In this document: positions 20,431 through 30,258 of the stretch, piece after piece
How the letters are laid out: each line of letters begins with the position of its first letter
Numbering within the stretch: position 1 is the stretch's first letter
NCBI RefSeq assembly: GCF_900108565.1
Contig: NZ_LT629971.1
Span: forward strand, 4,402,001-4,466,000
Length of the DNA stretch: 64,000 bases
Source of the DNA: Mycolicibacterium rutilum
Lineage (GTDB): Bacteria; Actinomycetota; Actinomycetes; Mycobacteriales; Mycobacteriaceae
Direction of reading: 5' to 3'
Notes under the pieces: generated by a model
Told to the model about the DNA's origin: nothing
Seen by the model: the letters and a program-made list of their open reading frames with translations, nothing else
Database searches by the model: none
Position numbers and translations under genes: made by a program

Positions 20431-23130
20431 CTAGCGATTACGTCGGGCGCGCAGCCAGCGACGAACGCGACCACCAGACTCGGCGGTGGATTGTGCAGCG
20501 GGAGTTACGGTTTCGGAGGTGTCAGCGCCTGTCTGATCAACAGCTGACTCGCGAGCCCCCGACTCGTCGGCTGGGGCGTCGTCTGCCTCCTCGCCCTCGA
20601 CAGCGCCCAGATCGGCTTCGGCTTCGTCTGCGTCGCCGGCCTCGGCTTCGTTGGCAGCTTCGGCTTCCTCGGCCAGCTCGGCGGCCTCGGCTTCGCCTCC
20701 TACGGCGGCGTCGTGGGCCTCGGACGCACCGGCCAAGGCGTCGGAGGCTTCCTCACCCTCGACCGCGCCCAACCCGGCTTCGGCCTCTGCGGCTTCGCCG
20801 GCTTCGGCGAACTCCTCAGCCTCCGCGATCTCCTCGGCAGGCGCCGCGGCCACCTCATCGGCCAGTTCTTCAGCCTCCGCGACAGCCTCGGGCGTCTCAT
20901 CGCCGGAGCTGGCCTCCTCAGCCACCTCGGCGGCCTCGGCTTCGCCTTCTACGGCGGCGTCGTGGGCCTCGGACGCATCGGCCAAGGCTTCGGACGCTTC
21001 CTCACCCTCGACGGCGCCAAGCCCAGCTTCGGCATCCGCGGCGTCACCGGCATCGGCGAACTCCTCAGCCTCCGCGATTTCCTCGGGCGTTTCCTCGTCG
21101 GTACTGGCCTCCTCAGCCACCTCGGTGGCTTCAGCTTCGCCGTCGACGGCAGCGTCGTGGGCCTCAGATGCGTCGGCCAAGGCGTCGGAGGCTTCCTCAC
21201 CCTCGACAGCGCCAAGCCCAGCCTCCGCCTCTGCGGGTTCGTCGGCGGCGCTGGCTTCCTCGGCCAGCTCGGCGGCCTCAGCTTCGCCGTCGACGGCAGC
21301 GTCGTGGGCCTCAGATGCGTCGGCCAAGGCGTCGGAGGCTTCCTCACCCTCGACAGCGCCAAGCCCAGCCTCGGCCTCTGCGGCTTCGCCGGCTTCGGCG
21401 AACTCCTCAGCCTCCGCGATCTCCTCGGCAGGCGCCGCGGCCACCTCATCGGCCAGTTCTTCAGCCTCGGCGACAGCCTCGGGCGTCTCCTCGGCGGCGC
21501 TGGCTTCCTCGGCCAGCTCGGCGGCCTCAGCTTCGCCCTCGACGGCAGCGTCGTGGGCCTCAGATGCGTCGGCCAAGGCGTCGGAGGCTTCCTCACCCTC
21601 AACAGCGCCAAGCCCGGCCTCCGCCTCTGCGGGTTCCTCGGCGGCGCTGGCTTCTTCGGCCAGCTCGGCGGCTTCAGCTTCGCCCTCAACAGCCGCGTCG
21701 TGGGCCTCAGATGCGTCGGCCAAGGCGTCGGAGGCTTCCTCACCCTCAACAGCGCCAAGGCCGGCCTCCGCCTCTGCGGGTTCCTCACCGGAGCTGGCTT
21801 CCTCGGCCAGCTCGGCGGCCTCCGCCTCGCCCTCAACAGCCGCGTCGTGCGCTTCAGCCGCATCCGCCAAGGCGTCGGACGCTTCCTCACCCTCAACGGC
21901 GCCGAGCCCAGCTTCGGCATCCGCGGCTTCACCGGCTTCGGCGAACTCCTCAGCCTCCAGGATTTCCTCGGCAGGTGCGACGGCCACGTCGTCGGCGAGT
22001 TCCTCTGCCTCCGCGACGGCTTCCGCGGTGTCGGACGTGGCTTCGGGGTCGTCGCCCTCCAGCGCGAACTCCTCGGCTTCCTCCAGATCGTCGGCGGGCA
22101 CACCGGCGACGTCGGCGCCGAAGTCTTCGGCCGCGATCTCTCGAGTCGCCTCGTCCTCGGCGGCCTTGAGATCCTCTTCCTCATCGGCCGCAGCAGCTTT
22201 CGCCGCGGCCACAACACCCGCAGTAGCGCCGACAGCCGCGAGTTCTTCGGTCAGGTCCTCGGCGCGATCGTCGCCCTGGAGTGTGGCCGGGTCTTCACGA
22301 CCCTTCGGCGCGACCATGATGTACACCACGGCGCCGATGAACACGAATGTCGACGTGAACGAGTTGATCCGGACGCCGTCGATCAACGTGGCGTCGTCGA
22401 CCCGCAGCAGTTCGATCCAGAACCGGCCCAGGCAGTAACCCGCCACATACATCGCGAACAGCCGGCCGTGGCCGAACTTGAAGCGCCGGTCGACGTAGAT
22501 GAGCACCGCGAAAACCAGCAGGTTCCACAGCAGTTCGTAGAGGAACGTCGGATGGACGAGGTGCACCACCTCGCCGGTCGACACACCGTTGAGGTTGTCG
22601 AGCGCACCCGAGGCGTCGCGCCGCTCATAGATCTCCAGCGCCCACGGCAGCGTCGTCGGGGCGCCCCACAGCTCCTGGTTGAAGTAGTTGCCGATGCGCC
22701 CGATCGCCTGCGCCAGCACGATTCCCGGCGCGATCGCGTCCCCGAACGCGGGCAGCGGTATCCCCCGCCGCCGACAGGCGATCCATGCGCCGACGCCACC
22801 GAGCGCGACCGCTCCCCAGATTCCGAGACCGCCGTCCCAGATCCGGAAGACCCCGGCCAGCCCGGCTCCGTTCTCGCCGAAGTACCGCCACCAATCGGTC
22901 ATCACGTGGTACAGCCGGCCACCGATCAGACCGAACGGCACCGCCCACAACGCGATGTCGTAGATGACGCCCCGCTCACCGCCACGCGCCTCCCACCGGC
23001 GGTCGCCGATGACGAGTGCCGCGATGATGCCGACGATGATGAACAACGCGTACGCCCGCAGCGGAACCGGCCCGATGTGCCAGACGCCCTGCGCGGGGCT
23101 GGGGATCGCCGCCAAGAAGGTCGTCGTCAC
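20431..23130 (-). CDS. lgt: Prolipoprotein diacylglyceryl transferase with giant acidic repeat tail
   Basis: An 899-residue protein. Residues 1-275 are a normal Lgt, the membrane enzyme that transfers diacylglycerol from phosphatidylglycerol to the lipobox Cys of prolipoproteins. The Lgt signature IGRIGNYFNQELWGAPT is present, with WDGGLGIWG, HPTFLYELLWNLLVF and several membrane helices. Residues 276-899 are a tail made almost only of Ala, Glu, Asp, Val, Gly and Ser. It contains eight copies of a unit with core GAVEGEEASDALADASEAHD. The tail should lie in the cytoplasm after the last helix and be disordered or helical. E. coli Lgt has 291 residues and no tail; the M. tuberculosis protein has a shorter one, as I recall. 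The ATG overlaps the trpA stop by 4 bp. Confidence 0.95.
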   Translation of the reverse strand: MTTTFLAAIPSPAQGVWHIGPVPLRAYALFIIVGIIAALVIGDRRWEARGGERGVIYDIALWAVPFGLIGGRLYHVMTDWWRYFGENGAGLAGVFRIWDGGLGIWGAVALGGVGAWIACRRRGIPLPAFGDAIAPGIVLAQAIGRIGNYFNQELWGAPTTLPWALEIYERRDASGALDNLNGVSTGEVVHLVHPTFLYELLWNLLVFAVLIYVDRRFKFGHGRLFAMYVAGYCLGRFWIELLRVDDATLIDGVRINSFTSTFVFIGAVVYIMVAPKGREDPATLQGDDRAEDLTEELAAVGATAGVVAAAKAAAADEEEDLKAAEDEATREIAAEDFGADVAGVPADDLEEAEEFALEGDDPEATSDTAEAVAEAEELADDVAVAPAEEILEAEEFAEAGEAADAEAGLGAVEGEEASDALADAAEAHDAAVEGEAEAAELAEEASSGEEPAEAEAGLGAVEGEEASDALADASEAHDAAVEGEAEAAELAEEASAAEEPAEAEAGLGAVEGEEASDALADASEAHDAAVEGEAEAAELAEEASAAEETPEAVAEAEELADEVAAAPAEEIAEAEEFAEAGEAAEAEAGLGAVEGEEASDALADASEAHDAAVDGEAEAAELAEEASAADEPAEAEAGLGAVEGEEASDALADASEAHDAAVDGEAEATEVAEEASTDEETPEEIAEAEEFADAGDAADAEAGLGAVEGEEASEALADASEAHDAAVEGEAEAAEVAEEASSGDETPEAVAEAEELADEVAAAPAEEIAEAEEFAEAGEAAEAEAGLGAVEGEEASDALAGASEAHDAAVGGEAEAAELAEEAEAANEAEAGDADEAEADLGAVEGEEADDAPADESGARESAVDQTGADTSETVTPAAQSTAESGGRVRRWLRARRNR
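20540..21930 (-). repeat. Tandem coding repeats in lgt (eight copies, approximate bounds)
   Basis: The core GAVEGEE is encoded eight times, at about 21895, 21750, 21600, 21355, 21205, 21010, 20755 and 20590 on the plus-strand scale. Successive copies are about 145-250 bp apart. Copies 3, 5 and 6 carry an extra TPEAVAEAEELADE-type or EEIAEAEEFA-type block, which accounts for the longer spacings. The last copy is degenerate. Many adjacent copies are nearly identical at the DNA level, which points to recent duplication or gene conversion. The bounds are estimates. Confidence 0.9.
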
Positions 23131-23915
23131 GCAGAGATCCTCTGCCGAACTCCGTCAGCGAGTTCCGCGGTCAGCGCCGCGACCGCGTCGAGGCCGGTCT
23201 GCAGCGCCGACACCAAAGCCGAACCCACGATGACCCCGTCGGCGTACGCGCCGATCTGCGCGGCCTGTTCGGCCGACCTGACGCCCAGGCCCACGCCGAC
23301 CGGGATGTCCGAGACCTCTTTGACCCGTCGCACCAATTCCGGTGCCGCGTTGGACACCGCATCGCGCGCGCCAGTGACTCCCATCGTCGAGGCGGCGTAG
23401 ACGAAGCCGCGCGACGCGTTGACCGTCATCGCCAGCCGCTCCGGCGTCGACGACGGCGCCACCAGGAAGATCCGGTCCAGATCGTGCGTCTCCGATGCTG
23501 CCATCCACTCGTCGGCCTCTTCGGGGATCAGGTCCGGCGTGATCAGGCCGAGGCCGCCGGCCGCCGCCAGGTCCCGCGCGAAAGCGTCGATGCCCCACTT
23601 CAGTACGGGATTCCAGTACGTCATCACGACGGCGCGTCCGCCCGCGTTGCTGATCGCCTCGACCGCTGCCAGCGCGTCCCGCACCCGCACACCACCGCGC
23701 AACGCGACATCCGTCGCCGCCGCGATGACCGGGCCGTCCATGCCGGGGTCGGAATACGCGATCCCGACTTCCACGACGTCGCAACCGTTTTCGACGAGGG
23801 TGGTCATCGCGGAGATGGAAGTCGGCACGTCCGGGAAGCCGGTCGGCAGGTAGCCGATGAACGTGGAGCGTTCTTCGGCACGGCAGGCGTCGAACATCGG
23901 TCCCAACCGGCTCAC
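23127..23915 (-). CDS. trpA: Tryptophan synthase alpha subunit
   Basis: About 262 residues; it cleaves indole-3-glycerol phosphate to indole and glyceraldehyde 3-phosphate and hands indole to TrpB. Family blocks are [28 protein letters not shown] (catalytic Glu and Asp), [45 protein letters not shown] and [16 protein letters not shown] favour GTG 23915 because GTGA overlaps the trpB stop by 4 bp. ATG 23942, 31 bp inside trpB, is an alternative that adds nine residues. The stop overlaps lgt. Confidence 0.95.
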   Translation of the reverse strand: MSRLGPMFDACRAEERSTFIGYLPTGFPDVPTSISAMTTLVENGCDVVEVGIAYSDPGMDGPVIAAATDVALRGGVRVRDALAAVEAISNAGGRAVVMTYWNPVLKWGIDAFARDLAAAGGLGLITPDLIPEEADEWMAASETHDLDRIFLVAPSSTPERLAMTVNASRGFVYAASTMGVTGARDAVSNAAPELVRRVKEVSDIPVGVGLGVRSAEQAAQIGAYADGVIVGSALVSALQTGLDAVAALTAELADGVRQRISA

Positions 23916-25171
23916 GGCGCACCGTCCAGCAACCCGAACCATTTCGCGGCGGTTTCGACGTCCTTGTCCCCGCGGCCCGACAGGTTCACCAACACGATCG
24001 AACCGCGGCCGAGCTCGCGACCCAGCTTCAGTGCGCCCGCGAGGCCGTGCGCGGATTCGATCGCCGGGATGATCCCCTCGGTGCGGCAGAGCAACGAGAA
24101 CGCGTCCATCGCCTCGCTGTCGGTGATGGGACGGTACTCCGCGCGACCGGTGTCCTTGAGGAACGCGTGCTCGGGACCGACGCCCGGATAATCCAAACCC
24201 GCTGAGATCGAATGCGATTCGATGGTCTGGCCGTCGTCGTCCTGCAGCAGGTAGGAGAACGAACCCTGGAACGCCCCGGGTGAACCACCCGTGAAAGTCG
24301 CTGCGTGCCGGCCGGTTTCGACCCCGTCACCGGCGGCCTCGTATCCGACGAGCCGCACGTTGGGATCGTCGATGAAAGCGTGGAAGATCCCGATCGCGTT
24401 CGACCCGCCGCCGATGCACGCGGTCACCGCGTCGGGCAACCGCCCCGCCTGCGCCAGGATCTGCGCGCGCGCCTCCAGCCCGATCACGCGTTGGAAATCG
24501 CGCACCATCGTCGGGAACGGATGCGGTCCGGCGGCGGTGCCGAAGCAGTAGTAGGTGTTGTCGGCGTTGGTGACCCAGTCGCGGAACGCCTCGTTGATGG
24601 CGTCCTTGAGCGTCTTCGATCCGGCCTCGACCGAGACGACCGTCGCGCCCAGCAGTCGCATCCGCGCCACGTTGAGCGCCTGGCGCGCGGTGTCCACAGC
24701 GCCCATGTAGATGACGCACTCGAGCCCCAGCAGCGCGCACGCCGTCGCGGTCGCCACACCGTGCTGTCCGGCGCCGGTCTCGGCGATCACCCGGGTCTTG
24801 CCCATCTGCCGCGCCAGCAGCGCCTGGCCCAGGACGTTGTTGATCTTGTGGGATCCGGTGTGGTTGAGATCTTCTCGCTTCAGGAAGATCCGGGCTTCCC
24901 CGGCGTGCTCCGACAGCCGCTCGGCCTCGTACAGCGGCGAGGGGCGGCCGCTGTAGTGCTGCTGCAGCCGGTCCAGTTCGTCGAGGAACGTCTGATCGCC
25001 GCGGGCCTTCTCGTACGCCGAGGTGACCTCCTCGATCACCGCCATCAGCGCCTCGGCGACCAGGCGGCCGCCGTAGACACCGAAGTGGCCGCGCTCGTCG
25101 GGGTCATGCGGGGTCGGCTCGGCCACGGCCGCACTGGAACGGGGCAGTTCAGGCCCGGCGTTGTCGGCCAC
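23912..25171 (-). CDS. trpB: Tryptophan synthase beta subunit
   Basis: A 419-residue PLP enzyme that condenses indole with serine. The PLP lysine is in [19 protein letters not shown], and [23 protein letters not shown], the phosphate-binding GGGSNAIG, and [17 protein letters not shown] match the family. The N-terminal [15 protein letters not shown] block is typical. It lies 3 bp after trpC and overlaps trpA by 4 bp. Length is normal. Confidence 0.97.
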   Translation of the reverse strand: MADNAGPELPRSSAAVAEPTPHDPDERGHFGVYGGRLVAEALMAVIEEVTSAYEKARGDQTFLDELDRLQQHYSGRPSPLYEAERLSEHAGEARIFLKREDLNHTGSHKINNVLGQALLARQMGKTRVIAETGAGQHGVATATACALLGLECVIYMGAVDTARQALNVARMRLLGATVVSVEAGSKTLKDAINEAFRDWVTNADNTYYCFGTAAGPHPFPTMVRDFQRVIGLEARAQILAQAGRLPDAVTACIGGGSNAIGIFHAFIDDPNVRLVGYEAAGDGVETGRHAATFTGGSPGAFQGSFSYLLQDDDGQTIESHSISAGLDYPGVGPEHAFLKDTGRAEYRPITDSEAMDAFSLLCRTEGIIPAIESAHGLAGALKLGRELGRGSIVLVNLSGRGDKDVETAAKWFGLLDGAP

Positions 25172-25174
25172 GGC

Positions 25175-25993
25175 TCACCGCGAGGGCTTGGGGCACGACG
25201 GATGCGTGCCTGCGGTGACGAGATCGGCGACGGCGGTGCGGGGATCACCGCTGGTGACCAGTCCCTCGCCGACGAGTACCGCGTCGGCACCGGCGCCGGC
25301 GTAGGCGAGCAGGTCTGCCGTCCCCCGCACACCGGACTCCGCCACGCGGATGACGCCGGACGGCAGGCCCGGCGCGATCCGCGCGAAGCAGTCCCGGTCG
25401 ACGCTGAGGGTCTTCAGATCGCGGGCGTTGACGCCGATCACGGTGGCACCGGCGGACAGCGCCCGGTCGGCCTCCTCCTCGGTGTGCACCTCGACGAGCG
25501 CGGTCATGCCCAGCGACTCGGTGCGCTCCAGCAGCGATTCGAGCACCGGCTGCTCCAGCGCCGCGACGATCAACAGCAGCATGTCTGCGCCGTGGGCACG
25601 CGCCTCGTGGATCTGGTACGGCCGCACGATGAAATCCTTGCGCAGCACCGGGATTGACACCGCGGCGCGCACGGCGTCGAGGTCGGCGAGCGAGCCGTTG
25701 AACCGGCGCTGTTCGGTCAGCACGCTGATCACCCGCGCGCCGCCGCTCTCGTAGGCGCGGGCCAGATCCGCGGGGTCGGCGATGGCGGCCAGTTCACCGC
25801 GCGACGGGCTGGCGCGCTTGACTTCGGCGATCACCGCGATGCCCGGTGCACGCAGCGCCGCCATCACGTCCAGCGGCGGCGGTGCGTCCTTGGCCTTGGC
25901 CTTGATCTCGGCGAGCGGGATGAGCTCTTCGCGGGCAGCGACGTCGGCACGAACTCCCTCGATGATCGAGTCGAGCACGGTTGCCGAACTCAT
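25175..25993 (-). CDS. trpC: Indole-3-glycerol phosphate synthase
   Basis: A 272-residue TIM-barrel enzyme that closes the indole ring. The motifs are [15 protein letters not shown] (catalytic Lys), [51 protein letters not shown] and [13 protein letters not shown]. It stands 77 bp after the Trp-associated membrane gene and 3 bp before trpB. It uses the product of phosphoribosyl anthranilate isomerase. No trpF is present in this operon, so that step is probably done by the PriA-type HisA encoded at 32201-32941. Confidence 0.96.
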   Translation of the reverse strand: MSSATVLDSIIEGVRADVAAREELIPLAEIKAKAKDAPPPLDVMAALRAPGIAVIAEVKRASPSRGELAAIADPADLARAYESGGARVISVLTEQRRFNGSLADLDAVRAAVSIPVLRKDFIVRPYQIHEARAHGADMLLLIVAALEQPVLESLLERTESLGMTALVEVHTEEEADRALSAGATVIGVNARDLKTLSVDRDCFARIAPGLPSGVIRVAESGVRGTADLLAYAGAGADAVLVGEGLVTSGDPRTAVADLVTAGTHPSCPKPSR

Positions 25994-26070
25994 GAGTGCC
26001 GCTTTCCTTCCCCCGACATGACCGGACGATCTTCAACCACGAAGGGTAGTCGCCACCACAGCATCGGCGA

Positions 26071-26667
26071 TCACCGGCCCTTGTTGTCTGGATCGGTCGG
26101 ATCCCGGGTCGGATCGGAGCCCTCGTCGAGGGCGTCCCAGATGGCCCGCTCGGACATCGCCTCGGCCGGATCGTCCTGGCGCGCGGCGGTGCTGCGGCGG
26201 CTGTACCGGGCGGCGCCGGACGGGTCGCTGCGGGCCGCCCGCACCATCAGCACCGCGCAGGCCAGCGTGAGCACCGCGGCGACGACGGTGATCACCGCGC
26301 CGGCGTAGTGACGTTGGGTGCCGACGATGTCGGCGACCGGGGCTTCGGCGAGGTGCGACGCCCGCACCGCGACGTCGTCGATCACCCACAGGCTGACGGC
26401 CAAGTACCCGGTCCCGGCGCTGGTCAGGGCGACCAGCACGGCCAGCGCCCGCAGCGGCCAGCCGCGCACCGCGAGCGCCGCGACCGCCGCGGCCAGCAGC
26501 AGAACTGCGAGCGGGACCAGCGCCGTCGACCACGTGCCACCGGACAGCGCGACCGTCTTGGGCTGGCCCAGACCGTCGAACGACGTCACGTCGACCCACG
26601 TCAGCCTCGACGCGCCCCACAGCGCCGCGGCGGCGAGCACGAGTCCCAGCTGCGCGGCCCTGATCAT
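26071..26667 (-). CDS. Trp operon-associated membrane protein (TIGR02234 type)
   Basis: A 198-residue protein with four hydrophobic helices ([75 protein letters not shown]) and a charged cytoplasmic tail ([29 protein letters not shown]). Actinobacterial trp operons carry this small membrane protein between trpE and trpC; its role is not established. The ATG overlaps the trpE stop by 4 bp. The longer upstream open frame is trpE antisense-frame noise. Confidence 0.88.
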   Translation of the reverse strand: MIRAAQLGLVLAAAALWGASRLTWVDVTSFDGLGQPKTVALSGGTWSTALVPLAVLLLAAAVAALAVRGWPLRALAVLVALTSAGTGYLAVSLWVIDDVAVRASHLAEAPVADIVGTQRHYAGAVITVVAAVLTLACAVLMVRAARSDPSGAARYSRRSTAARQDDPAEAMSERAIWDALDEGSDPTRDPTDPDNKGR

Positions 26668-28193
26668 GGCTCGGTCAGGGTCTCGGCCGCGGCGATGGCG
26701 TTGAGCACCGCGCGCGCCTTGTTGGACGCCTCGGTGTACTCGTAGGGGCCGTTCGAATCGGCGACGACGCCGCCGCCGGCCTGCACGTAGGCGGTGCCGT
26801 TGCGCATCAGCGCGGTGCGGATGGCGATCGCGAAGTCGGCGTTGCCGGCGAAGTCGAGATAGCCCAGCACACCGCCGTAGAGCCCGCGACGGGTCTTCTC
26901 GACCTCCTCGATCAACTCCATCGCGCGCACCTTCGGCGCACCGGAGAGCGTGCCCGCCGGGAAGCATGCGGTCACCGCGTCGAGCGCGGTCCTGCCCTCG
27001 GCCAGCAAGCCGGTGACCGTCGACACGAGATGCATGACGTGGCTGTAGCGCTCGATGTGGCTGTAGTCCTCGACGCGCACCGTGCCGGGCTGGCAGACCC
27101 GGCCGAGATCGTTGCGGCCGAGGTCGACCAGCATCAGGTGTTCGGCGCGTTCCTTCTCGTCGCTCTGCAGCTCCTTCTCGAGCAGCAGGTCTTCCTCCTC
27201 GGTCGCGCCGCGCCACCGGGTGCCCGCGATCGGGTGCGTGGTGGCCCGACCGTCCTTGACGGTCACCAGCGCCTCGGGGCTGGAGCCGACGATCGAGAAG
27301 TCCAGACCGCCGGCGGCGTCGGGCACGTTGAGCAGATACATGTACGGGCTGGGGTTGGACACCCGCAGCATCCGGTACACGTCGAGCGGGTCGGCGCTGG
27401 TGTCCATCTCGAAGCGCTGCGAGGGCACCACCTGGAACGCCTCGCCGGCTTCGATGTCGCGTACGAGTTTCTCGACGATCGCGCCGTACTCCTCGACCGT
27501 GCGCTGCGCCCGGTGGGTGGGTTCGGGTCGGCTGAACGTCGCGACCGTCGACGGCAGGTGCTCGCCGAGCGCGGCGGTCATCACGTCGAGGCGGGCCACG
27601 GCGTCGTCGTAGGCCCAGTCGACCCGTTCGTCGGTGCCGTTCCAGTTGACCGCGTTGGCGATCAGCGTGATCGTGCCCTCGTGGTGGTCGACGGCGGCGA
27701 TGTCGGTGGCCAGCAGCAGCAGCATGTCCGGCAGGTGCAGGTCGTCGACGGCCAGCGTCGGCAGTTTCTCCAGCCGGCGCACCATGTCGTAGGCGAAGAA
27801 GCCGACCAGCCCGCTCGACAGCGGCGGCAGGCCCGGCACGGGTTCGGTCTTGAGCAGTTCCAGCGTCGCGCGCAGCGCCTGCAGCGGGTCTCCGCCGCTG
27901 GGCGCGTCCTGGGGCGTCGTCCCCAGCCACCCCGCCTCGCCGTCACGCACGGTCAACGCCGACGGGGCGCCGGCGCCGATGAACGACCAGCGCGACCACG
28001 ACCGGCCGTTCTCGGCGGACTCGAGCAGGAACGTTCCGGGCCGGTTGGCCGCCAGCTTGCGGTACGCCGACAACGGGGTCTCGCTGTCGGCGAGCACCTT
28101 GCGGGTCACCGGCACCACGCGGTGGCCTGCGGCCAGCGCGCGGAAGTCCTCACGCGAGGTGGTTATCGCCAGCGGGTTGGCGGTTGTCTGCAC
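26664..28193 (-). CDS. trpE: Anthranilate synthase component I
   Basis: A 509-residue chorismate-utilising enzyme making anthranilate with a TrpG partner that is not in this window. The N-terminal LLES-type feedback segment is [19 protein letters not shown], consistent with tryptophan inhibition. The catalytic half has [97 protein letters not shown] and [14 protein letters not shown] use GTG 28193. Its first 31 bp overlap the end of the PhyH-like gene. I do not see a leader peptide with Trp codons. Confidence 0.95.
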   Translation of the reverse strand: MQTTANPLAITTSREDFRALAAGHRVVPVTRKVLADSETPLSAYRKLAANRPGTFLLESAENGRSWSRWSFIGAGAPSALTVRDGEAGWLGTTPQDAPSGGDPLQALRATLELLKTEPVPGLPPLSSGLVGFFAYDMVRRLEKLPTLAVDDLHLPDMLLLLATDIAAVDHHEGTITLIANAVNWNGTDERVDWAYDDAVARLDVMTAALGEHLPSTVATFSRPEPTHRAQRTVEEYGAIVEKLVRDIEAGEAFQVVPSQRFEMDTSADPLDVYRMLRVSNPSPYMYLLNVPDAAGGLDFSIVGSSPEALVTVKDGRATTHPIAGTRWRGATEEEDLLLEKELQSDEKERAEHLMLVDLGRNDLGRVCQPGTVRVEDYSHIERYSHVMHLVSTVTGLLAEGRTALDAVTACFPAGTLSGAPKVRAMELIEEVEKTRRGLYGGVLGYLDFAGNADFAIAIRTALMRNGTAYVQAGGGVVADSNGPYEYTEASNKARAVLNAIAAAETLTEP

Positions 28194-28864
28194 CCGTCAA
28201 GTGTCCCAGACGCGGTCAGCATCACCGGCGACTGCGCCATGAACCGCGGTGTGCTGCCCCGATGCTCGTCGGCTGCGTGCGCGGTGAACGGGTGCAGCAG
28301 ATACATGTCGCCCGGCGCGCCGGTGGCGTAGATCACCGGACGCGACGCGCTCGCCTCGTCGACGAGGCGGCCCATCTCGGCGAGTTCGACCGGTTCGGGC
28401 CCCAGCACCTGGGCGACATCGCGGTGCGATCCGACCCTGATGCGGGTCGGCGCGTCGTCGGGACCGACCTCGGAGAGCAGCGTGAGCAGCAGGACGGTGT
28501 GTGGGCGTCCGGTCACCGCCCAGGAACCGTCGGGCAGCGGGGTGTTGGCGTCGATGTGCCAGCCGCGGTCCTCGGCGGGCCGCGACACCGGGAAGCGCAC
28601 CGGGATGTTGCCGAGCGATCCCCGCGGCGTCCAGCCGCCGACACCGCAGATCTGATCCAGTGCCGCAGCGAGTTTCGGGCTGCGGACCAGCTCACCGAAC
28701 GGGCCTTCGCCGGTCATGTCGGCCGCCCAGCGCACCGGCTCGGTCCAGGACTCGGGCGCGTCGGGTGAGAGCCCTAGCTGGCGCCACAGCACCGCCCGCG
28801 CCGCGTCGGCCACCGCACGCGGCGCCGCCTGTTCGATCTTGAGGTATCCGTCGGTCGCGAACAT
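28163..28864 (-). CDS. PhyH-like Fe(II)/2-oxoglutarate dioxygenase family protein
   Basis: A 233-residue protein (ATG 28864, [12 protein letters not shown]). The metal-binding pattern of the phytanoyl-CoA dioxygenase family is visible: [12 protein letters not shown] supplies His-X-Asp, and [15 protein letters not shown] supplies the distal His, with a following Arg in TPRFMAQS that could bind 2-oxoglutarate. It may hydroxylate a small molecule or lipid; the substrate is unknown. Its 3' end overlaps the trpE start by 31 bp on the same strand, so the two genes may be co-transcribed. It is divergent from the peroxiredoxin gene. Confidence 0.8.
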   Translation of the reverse strand: MFATDGYLKIEQAAPRAVADAARAVLWRQLGLSPDAPESWTEPVRWAADMTGEGPFGELVRSPKLAAALDQICGVGGWTPRGSLGNIPVRFPVSRPAEDRGWHIDANTPLPDGSWAVTGRPHTVLLLTLLSEVGPDDAPTRIRVGSHRDVAQVLGPEPVELAEMGRLVDEASASRPVIYATGAPGDMYLLHPFTAHAADEHRGSTPRFMAQSPVMLTASGTLDGCRQPPTRWR

Positions 28865-28985
28865 CGTCACGAGGTTCGCATGCAGGCGACCATCGGCACC
28901 AACGGTTTTCCGTCCTCGAAACCGACGCAATGGTCGATCTGGCGGCCTTGAACCAACCAAAACGTCGGTCTGGGCGTGCGCGGCG

Positions 28986-28991
28986 TAGCGT
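28986..28991 (+). promoter_or_regulatory. Candidate -10 (TAGCGT) for the peroxiredoxin gene
   Basis: TAGCGT ends 8 nt before ATG 29000, so a transcript could begin at or within two bases of the start codon. No ribosome site is present, which agrees with a leaderless mRNA. Confidence 0.45.
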
Positions 28992-28999
28992 GGTCGATC

Positions 29000-29458
29000 A
29001 TGAAGCAGGGTGACAGCGTTGCCGATTTCCAGCTGCCGGACCAGACGGGTGCGGTCCGCTCGCTCACCGAGTTGCTCGCCGACGGGCCGATCGTGTTGTT
29101 CTTCTACCCGGCGGCGATGACGCCGGGCTGCACGAAGGAAGCCTGCCACTTCCGGGATCTGGCTTCCGAATTCGCGGCCGTCGGCGCCAGCCGGGTGGGC
29201 ATCAGCACCGACGCGGTCGACAAGCAGGCCGAGTTCGCGACCAAACAGAACTTCGACTATCCACTGCTGTCGGACGCCGACGGGACGGTGGCCGCCCAGT
29301 TCGGCGTCAAGCGGGGTCTGCTGGGCAAGTTCATGCCGGTCAAACGGACCACGTTCGTGATCGACACGGATCGCACCGTGCTGGCGGTCATCGCCTCGGA
29401 GATCAACATGGACGGCCACGCGGATAAGGCACTCGAGGTGCTGCGGCAACGCGTATGA
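29000..29458 (+). CDS. bcp: Peroxiredoxin, Bcp/PrxQ type
   Basis: A 152-residue thiol peroxidase that reduces hydrogen peroxide and organic hydroperoxides. The active site is YPAAMTPGCTKEACHFRD, with the peroxidatic Cys in TPGC and a second Cys five residues later, the atypical two-Cys PrxQ arrangement. The conserved region VGISTDAVDKQAEFATKQNF and RTTFVIDTDRTV follow. I choose ATG 29000 (MKQGDSVADFQLPDQTG); the frame upstream has no family features. The stop overlaps the following ABC ATPase (ATGA). Confidence 0.93.
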   Translation: MKQGDSVADFQLPDQTGAVRSLTELLADGPIVLFFYPAAMTPGCTKEACHFRDLASEFAAVGASRVGISTDAVDKQAEFATKQNFDYPLLSDADGTVAAQFGVKRGLLGKFMPVKRTTFVIDTDRTVLAVIASEINMDGHADKALEVLRQRV

Positions 29459-30255
29459 CACCGGTTCTCGAACTCGCCGACGTGACGTTTCGCCGCGACG
29501 GCAAACAAATCATCGACGGCATCTCGTTGAGCGTGCACGCGGGTGAACACTGGACGCTGCTCGGCCCGAACGGCGCGGGCAAGAGCACGCTGCTCGGGTT
29601 CTGCGCCGCGGTGCAGTTCCCCAGCAGCGGTACGGTGCGCATCCTCGGCGAGCAGATGGGCCGGGTCGACCTGGCCCGACTGCGCCACTCGATCGGCCAC
29701 GTCAACCCGCGGCACCGGCTGCAGTACTCGCTGACTGTCCGTGAGGTCGTGCTGACCGGCATCACGGCGACCATCGACATCCCGATGCGGTGGACGCCGA
29801 GCGCCGCGGAGATCGCGCGCGCCGAGGCGATGATCGACGCAGTGGGCTTGACGCACAAGGCGACTGATGGGTGGGCGACGCTGTCGCAGGGCGAGCGGGG
29901 ACGGACGTTGATCGCGCGGGCACTGGTGGCCGAGCCGAAGCTGCTGTTGCTCGACGAACCGACGACGGGGCTCGACGTGGCCGCCCGCGAGCAGTTGCTG
30001 GAGACGCTGGACTCGCTCGACGAGACGCACCCCGACGTGGCCTCGATCCTGGTCACCCATCACCTCGAGGAACTGCCGACGACGACGACGCACGCCCTGC
30101 TGATCGCCGAGGGACGCACGGTCGCAGCGGGTCCGGCGCGGGAGACGGTGACCACCGACAACGTCAGCGCCGCGTTCGCCCACCCGGTTGTGGTCGGTTA
30201 CGACGAGGGTCGATGGACCGCGCGCGCGAAAGCCACCCGCATCATCGACGTCTGA
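29455..30255 (+). CDS. Stand-alone ABC transporter ATP-binding protein
   Basis: A 266-residue ATPase with Walker A LGPNGAGKSTLL, signature LSQGERGR, Walker B LLLLDEPTTGLD and H-loop VTHHLEELP. The segment at the Q-loop reads GHVNPRHRLQ, so the canonical Gln appears displaced. The overall pattern resembles the iron-complex/molybdate-type and YlmA-like ATPases. No permease or binding protein is adjacent, so its partner is unknown; it could be a regulatory or repair ABC protein rather than a transporter part. Translation is coupled to bcp by a 4-bp overlap, which hints at a redox-related role. It converges on hisI with a 3-bp gap. Confidence 0.88.
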   Translation: MTPVLELADVTFRRDGKQIIDGISLSVHAGEHWTLLGPNGAGKSTLLGFCAAVQFPSSGTVRILGEQMGRVDLARLRHSIGHVNPRHRLQYSLTVREVVLTGITATIDIPMRWTPSAAEIARAEAMIDAVGLTHKATDGWATLSQGERGRTLIARALVAEPKLLLLDEPTTGLDVAAREQLLETLDSLDETHPDVASILVTHHLEELPTTTTHALLIAEGRTVAAGPARETVTTDNVSAAFAHPVVVGYDEGRWTARAKATRIIDV

Positions 30256-30258
30256 CGT

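Noticed and set aside
20540-21930. Evenly spaced repeats that could suggest a CRISPR array
   Set aside because: The repeats are long, in frame, coding and vary by substitutions; there are no unique spacers of constant length and no cas genes.
20493-23400. Several very long plus-strand open frames opposite lgt (up to about 890 codons)
   Set aside because: They are the complement of the lgt repeats. High GC and the repeat leave few stops, and their proteins are compositionally odd (Arg/Pro-rich or Ser/Ala-rich). The minus-strand frame has a clear Lgt domain.
20431-28864. A trp attenuator or leader peptide with tandem Trp codons
   Set aside because: I looked upstream of trpE and found only the PhyH-like coding region; no short frame rich in TGG and no clear alternating hairpins.
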